Assembly: GCF_035083965.1 (NCBI RefSeq)
Contig: NC_089740.1
Location: 12,540,052-12,604,051, forward strand
Length of the DNA: 64,000 nucleotides
Direction of reading: 5' to 3'
From: Branchiostoma lanceolatum
Taxonomy: Eukaryota > Chordata > Leptocardii > Amphioxiformes > Branchiostomatidae
The first letter of the stretch is position 1, and each line of letters begins with the position of its first letter. This document shows, piece after piece, positions 47,441 to 59,400 of the stretch. Below the pieces are notes generated by a model, which did no database searches, had not been told where the DNA came from, and saw nothing but the letters and a program-made list of their open reading frames with translations. Made by a program: the position numbers and the translations under genes.

Positions 47441-50400
47441 ATGGTGGACGCTCCTCTCCAACATGGCTTCTCCCCGTCGTTCGGTCGTAGGAGCTCGCGG
47501 CAAAGTTCAAGTTCGATACAGCGTCTCTCGTTCTCTCTTTCAAGTCACCGCAGGATTTCGGGGATGTCTTCAGGAGACGGGGAGGGATTTTCGCGACAGG
47601 GAAGCACGATGTCGCGCGGAGGTAGTATGACTATGAGAGGTTTTGGAGGACGCACGTCAATCACTTCAGACTTAGGAGGTGTGGAATTTAGTTTCGTTTT
47701 TATTAGTTTATTGAGATTTATCCACATTTGTGAAATAATTTGCATAACAGGTGCCTATATAGGTAGTATGAGTGGTTTTGGGGGATGCATTGTCCATCAC
47801 TCCAGACTTAGGAATTTTGTTTTATCTTTATTCATTTATTTAATTGAATTGAAATTTACCACATTTGTAGAAGAATTGACACAACAGGTGACTATCACCT
47901 TATTGTTTTCAAAGTGTGCAACAAAGAACAGACTATAGACTCCCCCTCAGACATTCCATTATCCAGTATAGTTTCTTTAAATTCAAGAACCAAATAAATG
48001 GCGTTGGTGTGGCCTTATTATTACTAGGGAAATCACTACAAAACAAACGGTATTTATTTTACAGTCATTTAAAGTCTTTTGATCCATTTGAACAAATCTA
48101 ATAGGATTGTTAACGTTACACATGTGAACACTGCACCTGAGTTATGTTATGATCACTTTTCTACACCTACCTTTTTTGAGAAATTTACAGATAAAAATGT
48201 ATGAAAGTTGAAATTTTGGAAATCTGAATAAGAAGATATTTGGTGCATAATTATGCACTTGAATTTATGCAGCCAAAATTGGAGCTGTGCACCTAATTTT
48301 CAACTGTAGGTGCACCGGTGCAACTAGATATTTGTGTAGAGTTACATTATGTAAAGCTTCTACTGTACACTAGTATTCAGCATATTCTTGACATCTAAGT
48401 GTCAGCAAAAATTATGAAACATTTATTGTATTACTAATGTTTAAAATTTTCAAGTTAGCTACAGAATTTCAGATTCAGGGTATGAAGAGAGGCAGTAAGG
48501 TTTGTTCTCCCAGATTTTTCTGTGCACCAAAAATCTGAAAAAAATATTGTACATTGTGCAAACTACATGGTAAATAGTGAACATGCCAGAAAGCTTTTAG
48601 ATAGATTTGTAATATTGCTTATTATCACGGACATCACGCTTAGGGTTAGGGTAGTAACCGAGGCCGTCTCTGCATCGAAAATAAATCATTGCTTTGCATA
48701 ATCTGTAAAACATAGTATGTAAAGAATAATCTACATATCAAAGTCTGTGCTTTGTAGACTAAATCTGTGCTCTGTAAATGCCTTAAAGCTTATAAAAAGT
48801 TGCATGCCATGTGTAGTTTTTTAATATTGTTAAATTACCAGGGCTAGCCCATTGTGATAGATTTCGGCCAATTGGGTGGACCTTATTATATGATTGGTTT
48901 TATACATACATCCATGCGTTTTATACATTTGACTAATAAGTCAAGTCAAATCATAATCATCGAATCTTAGGGATAGGTGCCCCATGCAGTGCTCTCACAT
49001 TGAATTCAAATTTGTATCCCCAAAAATGAATTTTGAGCCTTGCTGCATCCTTAACTCTACAACCATTTTGTGACACTGTCGGTGTTGAAAGGTGCTGTGG
49101 ACTTTTTGAAATAGCTCAAATTTGTCCTTTACATTAGTAACAGTCATGCAGTATTAATGATGTGTGCTAGAGACTCAACCATCTGATGCCCTCTCTGAGA
49201 CGTTGACAATTTATTGTTGATATGAAAACAAAGGTGTAACCCATTAGAGATTGTAGGTTAACAGTAAAATTTGGCATTGTGTTCTTTCAATCAGTCAAGG
49301 GCCTGACATGGAATGAAAGGTTGAATATGACAGTAAGAAGTTTGGTCCTAGGGGATTGCTAAATGCATTCATGTAGCCTGTATTGTTATTGCGGTCATGG
49401 CAATAAGTAAAAGAGGAAACAAATTTGGTAAAACGTTTTCCCACATGTCGATTCATTATTAATGAGGATTCTAGTTAAGCTAAAGAGTTGCCTCAGATAC
49501 AAAATGAGTTCGATGTCTTCCAAAATAGTGTGATAAAAAAATTTAAAAAAATCTTATTCAACAGTTACATGCAGGTATATAATAATATTTTAAAATAATA
49601 TTTTGATTTGGAATCAGATGTGTTATAAAATTTTTCAATGTATGACTGTGTATAACACTCTTACCTCCAAATATACAATATACCCCAGTGCTACATGTAT
49701 ACCATCAAACCTGTCTGTAATGACCACTCAAGGGATTAGATGAAAATGGGCACATTAGACAGGTTGTCTTAATGCTTGTGTCAAAGGAAAAAGATAATTT
49801 GAGAGACCAAGAAAAATTGGCCACAATGGCCAAGGGTCCTTATGTAAAGGTGGTCACAAGTACAGGTTTGACTGTATATCAATAGCCAGGTGGTCCTTAT
49901 GTAGAGGTTTGGCTAACCACTTGTACAGGTTTGACTGTATATCAATATAATGGCCAGGTGGTCCTTATGTAGAGGTTTGGCTAACCACTTGTACAGGTTT
50001 GACTGTATATCAATGGCCAGGTGGTCCTTATGTAGAGTTTATCACTAGTACATGTTTGACTGTATATCAATGGCCAGGTGGTCCTTATAATATGTAGAGG
50101 TTTATCTAACCACTTGCACATGTTTGACTGTATCTCTTTGACCTCGTATTCTCGCAGCACTGATGGAACTTGACGGGAACCAGGGGCAGAGCGAAATTGA
50201 ACATGAGATACGGGAGCAGCTCCGTGGACCGCTGGAGGATATCAGCAGGCAGAGGCTCCGAGCCATGCGTATGGCCCTCCGGCGATATGGCAACGTGGAC
50301 AGCAGGATATCTCAGAAAGACTTCCTGTAAAGATTTCTCTGTTTTTTTTTATATCTTGTTTGTTTTTATGTTTATAGTTATCATAATTTTTGATTATTGT

Positions 50401-53400
50401 TAATCACTAATCATTGTTTGTAGTTGCCTACTAAATTTGATCTTAAGGTTTATCTTCATTGCTTTCAAATTGGTAATTTGAACATATCCTTAAATCTTTA
50501 GTGAGTGAAAGTCTTTCTTCTCTTTGGTGCTGAAACGCCTTCCATTACACGATGGTTACTTGTACAGCAGTACTGAGCCGTCATATTTGTTACTGTTGTC
50601 TCAAATGTTACTGTTATCTGTTTGAATGTCATCAACATACAACTTCTCTTGTTACCTCCATAAAAAATGGAGGTATTGTTTTGTGTGTGTCTGTCTGTGT
50701 GTGTGTGTGTGTGTGTTTGTGTGTGTGTTTGTGTGTGTGTTTGTGTGTGTGTGTGTGAGTGTGTGTGCGTGTGTGTGTATGTGTGTCTGTCTGTGTGTGT
50801 GTGTGCGTGTGTGTGTGTGTCTGTGTGTGTGTGTGTGTGTGTTTCCAGATATTTGTGGTCAGCATTACTTTAGAACCTATGGACACTTTGTGTGATATTG
50901 GTATCTGGATAGATGTTTTGAAAAAGACGGTCAAGGTTTACCTGAAAAGATTTGACAAGAAAACAGACTGGAACTGTTGAAATTAGAATGGTCATATGCT
51001 CAACATTTTACTCAAAACAAACCTTTTTTACCATTTCTTCAGGACTGTTTTCCAAGAATACAATTTGAAGATTTCCAGTCGTCTGCTGTCCCTGATGTTA
51101 CACCGGTTCGAGAACCAGTTTGGTGTGGACTATGAGAACATGTGGAAACTCATGTATGATACCCAACACACAACAGGTTAGGGAAACTCATGTATGATAC
51201 CCAACACACAACAGATTAGGGAAACTCAGGTATGATACCCAATACACAACAGTTTAGGCAAAATATTATTAGTAATATACACTGTTTTTTTATCCAGTTT
51301 GTAGGCAGGACATACATGTAGGTAGGAGTTTTGTATTTCTGAAATATTTTATGTATTTCTGTATGTGCTTGTTCGATCAGACCATGTGCCAGATGCAATA
51401 AATCAATGAATGAAAATATAGTATTCATTTAAATCAACATGCTTCCATGTTTTTGCAGTTTTTCAGAAGGCTGATTCAGCAAATTAAGAATGTGTTATGT
51501 CAAGGTATGATTCACATAATCTACTATAACTCACCAAGCTTTTGTAGACTGGAGTTTGTGCTAACAAATACCCAAGCAGTCTAACATCTATTGTTCTTAA
51601 CTCTCAAGGTCGTGACAGTGTCATGGCCAAGAACGCAAGTAACGAGAATAGCAATGCCGATCAGCTGAACCAGTCCTTTCACAACTCCGCCGACCTCAAG
51701 CTGGTGGAGAGGATAAAGACACAGTTTGCCAAGAGCGGGGACGAGTTTGACCTTGAGGAGTTCCGGGACGAGCTGAAGGTCAGAGACAGAGGGCACACCA
51801 CCACTCTGTCCAAGAAGGAGGTAAGGAGGATAATTTTTGAGTATCTACACGCACCTTGAACCATTTTAGAAGTTTAAAATGTCTAGAATGTTTGGCCCAG
51901 ATGTCCTGGGTTCCTACCCCTGACAGCCCTCAATATTGCGCCTTTGGGAAATGCACTTCACACCGATTTCATTGCTTCACTGAGGTGAAAATGAGTACCT
52001 AGCTTTGGCTATTCACATCCATTTAATTGAACTCTAAGTGGAGGTTCTGTATTTGAGAAGAGCCACACCTTGAGGATGTTGAAATAAAATGGTGTGGGCT
52101 GGCCTAAAACCTATCCGTTATGGCTAACTCTAAAGCTGATTTTCTATACATCAAATGAACTTATAGGCCCTATATATCAAATAAACTTATGACTCATAAT
52201 AATTGTTTTCTTTGTAATGACATGTCATATAATGTTAGCTTGGAAGAGAGTAATAAGTAGTTTCACTGAGCCCTTTCTGTCTCCTACAGATGAAGAAAGC
52301 CGTAGCAGAGATGCAGGTTCCGATCTACGGGAACGTCATGAACGCCCTGATGAAGAGGTGTGACGACGAGTGCAACGGGCAGATCAGGTAGGGTGTGGTC
52401 ACCTGGAGCGTTCCACTCTTAGATCTAGATTTATGCAGGGGAATTGAGAGGAGCATTTACAAGAGAGAGTGTCAGAGGAACAGTTGTTGATATAGCACTT
52501 GGGACTGATGTCAAGAAACTTGCAGATGAAAGAGATCTAAAGATGCAAGAAAAGCATTTATTTTACAAAATAAATTTTACTTTGTGGTATTTGAATTTCG
52601 ATTTATGTCAGTTGCGGGATCAGTGGATTGACTTGAAACTCAGAGATTTCTTAAGCATGGACTTTTATACAGTGAATGTTGGTGGGTATTCGATAAAAAG
52701 ACAATTACATTATCAAGGAATTGCTCTTGCTCCTTGCTTCTCTAACAGTTGGCCAGAGTTTTTGCGGTTCCTGACTGCAGCAAAAGACTCCCTGGCCCGT
52801 GGAGAGGACGGGACAGATCTGAATGCCTCTGGCTCCAAACTGTGGAACACCGGGACAACCTCCACCAGGACTAGCACTGGGGAAGATCCAAGGGTTTGTA
52901 TTCGTGTTTGAAAACCAATAAATGTAAAATGATATGATTCCTGTTTGTGTTACATTTTATCAATTTGAAGGTGTTTCTGTGGATATTTCGTATACTTTTC
53001 TTTAGTTTTAAACGATAAGCCTTGACCAATATGTCTGCATGTTGTGCTAAAAAAAGTGACTCAGAGACACTTCTTGTCTACTCTTTGTTGTGTCACCCAT
53101 TGCTTATAATGTATGATATTGTAAATTACAAATCATGATGAATCAAAATTGTTGTTAACAATATTAGATAGTATTTGTATGTGCAAGCATACCATAGATT
53201 AAGATATTAGGTGTGTATTTATGTAAAAACATTCAAGTTTGTTCATTCTTCTACGTGTACCTCCCTTGTGTGATTGTTGTGTATGTGTCTCATTGTCCAT
53301 TTTTCTTCTTCTTCTTCTTTTTGTGACTAATCTTACAGCGTCGAAAGAAAAGGAAGGTGACACAAAGTTTTCCACAGAATTGGTGCCACTAGTTTAGAAA

Positions 53401-56400
53401 AAGCTTTAAACAATCTTTTTTTTGTTTCTAACCCAAGGATTGGTATCATCAAGCACTAATCTTGTTTGCAGTAGTTGAGTTTCATGATAGATTAGAGGTG
53501 TTAGTTGTCACATTGAAAAAGGCTTCAAGGCATTGTAGGAACCCTTATTATCAAGGATTGCTAAGTTTTGTTGACTAAGTAACATATAATTCTCATTGAG
53601 TTATTTTTAATCCTAATATATCATCACTGGACAAATTTGATTTGCCTAAAAAGCTAGATGGCTGCAACTCTAGACTGTCCTTGGTGCTGGTTTGCTAATC
53701 ACCAAAATGAATCTCAGTGTGTTTTTCCTGATCATTGGCTTTGCTACTTCTAAAATCAGATCAAATTGACTAAAATAGATGTCTTTTCAGCTACCATGGA
53801 TGCCCATTGGCTGTCAAACTATGGCCTTTTCTTTCTCCACCCTGTCAATTTGACTTCACCCTCACTTCCTTAGTCAAGATGCATGTGACCACCAAGCATT
53901 TAACCTTTAGCACTCTGGAGTAGCTGTTTGGCACCCCAGTCTCTATTGGTAACAGACTTATTACACAGTAGGAATAAGGTTAAGACCCATGCCCATTACT
54001 CAAACCTTCTCAAACTGCAGGAACACTTTGCAGCAATGAACCATTAATCAGTCACTGAACTGGAGTAATATGTTCAGTCTTATAGCCTGTTTTAGTAATC
54101 ATCTATGTGGCAATAGTTCACTTCAACACATCATAGAAACAATGTGCACCCTCACTTTTCCATCACTTCTAGAGGTGTAGAAAATAAGGCTGATGGAAAA
54201 AGAGGTCATGCTATCTTTTATATAATTTTCAGAAAATGTCAACAGTATCTTCAGGACCGAGGTTGATAGAAGGAACACCTTATGGCGAATCACCCCGCCC
54301 TACAACCCCTTTGTCGTTGGGACTGAAGCGAAACTCGATGCCGACGCCCAAAGCGAGCTCCGTTTCCCCACGTAAGGCCCGATCCATGGCGTCTGACACC
54401 TTACGGGGGTACGACGGATCTTCCTCAGGAACTGAAGACAGCAGAAAACGACGAGGTATGTTTTTTGTTCTTGATACTTTTATTATTAAGATGGCGTCAT
54501 ACTATGAATGACCTTAGCCGCCAAATTTTTGTTTGTGAGAAGGTCAACGAATTCTAAAATCACAGAGGGAAGCATATTTTATGTCTGAAAGCCAACCCTC
54601 TGACATGCAAACGCAAGCTTATAAAGTGATCTAGACGACACAAACCGTATTTCTGGCAAAAATGTCCTTATGAGTTCACAGGCCTAATCACCAAACTATT
54701 CACTACAGTGCATTGAAGAGTCCTGAGACCTATTGCCAATGAATATTTCTTGCATTGTGTAATAATTATTGTTTATCATCTTTAAATTTTGTAGTTACTG
54801 AATTAGAATGTAGAGTTATTCTTGTCATAGCCTGTCCTTGGTGCTGAATGTAATGTTACTGATGATTGGCTTGTACCACTCACAAGAGCTAGTTTTCCAA
54901 TGGCCTGATTGGCTACCAATGAGTGCAGGTCAAATGTACAGTAATTGCTGATTGGCTAACATATCCTGACCTTGTTGCTGATTGGTTATCACAACAGATA
55001 ATCTCAGTGTGTTATGACAGTATGTATTGTACTTGATACATTTATCCTCACCAATAGTATTCAAAACTATGATTTTTTAAAGATATGCTTTTTAGTTGAA
55101 CTGAAACTAAATCAAAATATCATCATGTTTATGTATATCACAAAACACTGACTAGCCTGTAAGTTACGTTTTGATGATTTTGATGATTTGAAAGCCAGCA
55201 GTAGAATCTAACATTGTAAATTTTGTGCTAACACAATGTTGATGCACATTGATTGTATTTTTCTTGTTATTTCAAATATTTTTGCTACTTCGTAGATATT
55301 TGCGGTGCACCACAATAGTTCATAACTAATCTATTTATAACTTGCACTTAGAAATGTAGACTTTGATTTTTAGATAGTTTCCTTTTCTACTTGTGTTGTA
55401 GGATCACCAATAGCTGAAGAAACGCACAGAACGAAATCAACTGACTCACTAAGTGGTAAGATGAAAAGATTGAAAGTAGATATCATGTAATACTACAGTC
55501 AAACCTGCCCAAGAAGACCACTCAGGGGACTGAAAAAATCTGGTCTATATGGACAGGTGGTCGCTATGGACAGATTCTTGATGTTTGTGTCATTGTTAAA
55601 AATTATGTTAGGAACCACCAAAAAGTGATAACATTGGCCAGGTGGTCCTTATGTACATGTAGAGGTGGTCACCTGTACAGGTTTGACTGTATGTAGTGGG
55701 TATTTTTTTCCCTCACTCTTTACCTATACTGTAAATTCCTTTACAGTTGTGGTGGTTTTATTTCCCAGTTTGCGGTTGGAGAGAAGAAGAGTTTTTTGCA
55801 GTTTAAGATTCATGGCTGAAACAATTCTGTACAGTAGTAATTGGAAACAAATATCCACTGTGTCGTTAATTTGAGATAGAGAGGTCACTGCAAAAGCTGC
55901 GTAGATAAAACCACTGCAAAGGACTCAAGATTTACAGTGCCTATTCCTGTACATTGGTGGTCACAAATGAACAGTGCCATGTAAACACATCTGCAATATG
56001 CATGAATCAAACTCACGTTGTTTGCCCTTGCAAATCTTCCAACTTTTCTGCTAACTTCTGCATGACAGCGAGAAGAAAGAAGGGAAAGAAAGGTAAAGTA
56101 AAAGACAAACAAAGGGTGGTAGAATAGCAAAAATGTCCGAACACAAAGACGTGTAACGGGGGTTGCCCTAACTTAGGACGCGACCTAACTTAGGACGGAC
56201 TTTTTAGTGATCTTGTTATGCATTAGTACGCCGTGTTTGTGTCCACTGACTATGCTCATAAGGAAGATAAATAAACCAAGTCCATGCACATAATTTTTAT
56301 TTGCATTCAAAACATATGTGTACATATTCATTTCTTGTTTTGTCGAGAATAGTATTTTGACAATAATGATGGCAACGCAGAGTAGAGGGTCACTGCGTAG

Positions 56401-59400
56401 CTAGACGGCCTGACACCTAAATATACGACCTGTGCCAAGCAGATATACAACTATCATACACATAAGAAATATAACTTCATAAAACACAAAAAAATTGGGT
56501 CTTTAAGTGTTTCTTGAGAAGAAAACCGACCAAAGAAAACAACGTAAACATCGCTGCCGTCTGGCAACGTTGTTTTCCCGCCATTTTTTGGGGCCGCGAT
56601 GGTGGCGGACAGCGATTCAACGCACAGATTTGTAACGCTCTAACATGTGATTGGTACCGTCTATGAAAAGGAAACTGAATACAGAGATGGCGAAGATATT
56701 TCCCAATAAGTAGACGGAGTATTGTTGATGTAAGCGGAGTCGTTTTTTCGTAATGATTTTGTAAGTCGGCTCGTATGCAAGACGTACGTCGGGCCGCGCG
56801 CAAAGTGCGTAGTAGCCTATTTCCCGCCAAAACATGAGCTGGGATGCGCTAGATATAGCCCTTCTCACATGACGTTAGAAGTGCACACAGTCAAAATTTT
56901 TCGGTCAAAAGAAAGCTAGAATATAGCAGACTTCAAGCCTTATTTACATTTCCCTAACTTCATCACCAACTTCCGAAGAGAGCAAAATTACCAAAGCGTA
57001 CTAAGTTAGGCACACTATCTGGCGTAGCACTAAATCAGAAGGTACATTCGTGAAAACGTCTCACAGCGCTTGCCGCTTGTAACTCGGAGCGTGAAGGGCC
57101 CATGAACATTATGAATACATTTCTTGTCCATGTATGTTCTTTAGATGAATGTTTTCAAAATTCATTCATTAAAACATGACCATTCTCTGGCAACCAGCAA
57201 TGGAGCGCCGTGAGTTCGAGCGCGTAAAAAAACGTCCTATGTTTGGGCGACTCCCGTTAATCATTAGCAAATTCTGTAGTCCATTTGTTCCTTTTTAGAT
57301 AAAATCACATCCTTTTTTCCTGGTGTTCTGACAAGACATGAAAACTTCCCAAAAACTGTAGTTTGTAGAATTATAACAGTGAGAACTTTTATAAACCATT
57401 TTAACAAAGGACATAGAAATTTTGCACTTTCACTTAATATGTAAAATATCACAAATCATTAAGATATTCAAATAATGGGAAAGTTTGTGAAAAATTGTAA
57501 AATTAGCCAAAAAAATGGTATGCACTCATCCGTTCCTCTACTAATGCTACCGCTCTCTGCTGACAATGTTTGACCTTTGACCTCCCTGCATGCCTTCCGC
57601 ACAAAAAGGAAGGAGAGCGAGAAGTAGACTGTCGGCACCCGAGCCCGTCTACTTTAGACACGGGCCGCGCTTGCCCCCCCTTCCTACCTCATTTCTATCT
57701 GTAGTTCTGAATGATTCAGGTAATATACACTGTGATACAATGTAGTACTGGCGCAGTATAGCATACTGGATATAGTGATCTCAAAAATGTTTTCATAATT
57801 GTATTAGATACATGTAGATGTTGAGATTGAATCCTTCTAGCATTTTCTTGCCCCCTCTTCCTACCTCCTTTCTATCTGTAGTACTCAAAGATTCAGGTAA
57901 TATACACTGTGACGTTACCTGTGCAATTGTGGGTATATACACTGTGTGAGTGCTGGTACAATAGCTGGTGCTAGGGCTTTGTGTGTAGACTTGTTCTGAA
58001 AATGTATTTCACGATTATGCTAGATACATGTAGATGTCAAGATTGAGTCCTACTAGCATTTTCTTGCCCCCTCTTCCTACCTCTTTTCTATCTGTAGTAC
58101 TCAATGATTCAGGTAATTACTGTGATACTTCAATGAAGGTTAGACATCAAGGTAAAAAATATTCAAGAACAAATTACGGAAGTAAATTCTGTATCTTATC
58201 TAGTTGTAGAGATAGAATTATCTGACAGGTGTAGTTGTGTTGGAGAAATTCTGAGGTTGAAATCAGCCCTTCTATCTTTTGACACAAGGCTGATGTAATT
58301 AGAGCAAAGACATCAAAATTGTGGTACATCAATTCTATTTCTTAGTTTAGATCTGGTGTCACTTGTGATGGTATTTGCCCCTTACAATGCATTGATATTA
58401 GTGACTCAATCTATAGACAAATTAGTATAGCCATATGCCCCTTTCTAGTGCATGTGTGTAACAGTCTTATGCCACATCAAGCTTTTTCTCTCACATAATT
58501 GCATTTTTTTTAGCACTGACAGAGCCCAAGCCCCCACCTGCACAGCAGGCCACTATACCAGCACCCGCTCCTGAGCAGTCGCCAAAAACGAGCCCTCCTC
58601 CTGATCAGAGCACTGCACAAAGAAAAGACGAGAAAGCAACAATGAAGAAAGTTCCCTCGAAAGAAAAGATACAACCTGCACAGCCTAGCACCGCACCACC
58701 ACCACCGCTGAAAGAGGAGCCCCCCACACCCCCTGTAAATGCCCCTACCCCCTCACCTGCACCCATCCCCCCACAAGACCCCCCTACCCCTACCACTGCA
58801 CCAAGCTTCCCTGACAAACCTCCCTCTGAACCTAATGGAATAGTGAATGGAAAACCACCGTTACCTGAAAATTCTACAGAAACAAAATCTTCGAAAGAGA
58901 GCCTCCTAAAATCCTCGAAGGAGAGCCTCCAAAAATCTTCTCAACGCAAAACTTCTCCCCCCTCCCGGGAGAACACGATCGATAAAGATCCCCCGCAAAG
59001 GCGTCCCACGAAATCCGCAGTGTCGCGGAAAAGCGTTCACATTGTCGAAAAGAGAGAATCTAGTGCGTCTGTGGTGAAGAAACTCCCACCCAAGTCTGCT
59101 CCTCCAAAACGGAGCGCTACAGACGCCAATTTGAGAAGAGTTTCAAGTCAGATGGCAAAAACCCAGCCATCCAAATCGACCGTCGATCTGAGAAAAAACT
59201 CTCCACCTCCGAAAGAGTCCCCACCCCTCCCAGGGGAAGTTCAACCTGTCCCCACCCCAACCCCTTCACAAACCCCCATCCCCCACATCCCCTCTGCAAA
59301 TAGCCTCACTTCGGAATCCATACTTTCACAGTCACAATCAGGTACTAGTACTTGATGTTTTTACAGAATTCTTAAATTTTGTCTGTTCGAGCTTTGCAGT

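Noticed and set aside
48640..48655. interstitial telomere repeat
   Set aside because: Only two TTAGGG units are present, expected by chance.
50626..50934. Cys/Val-rich proteins on both strands
   Set aside because: They are translations of a (TG)n tract within an intron.
56477..56868. transposase ORFs
   Set aside because: Two short overlapping frames with no catalytic DDE-type or DNA-binding pattern visible.
58642..59355. stand-alone Pro-rich protein starting at 58642
   Set aside because: The frame stays open upstream to an acceptor at 58513 and ends at a donor, so the ATG is internal to an exon.
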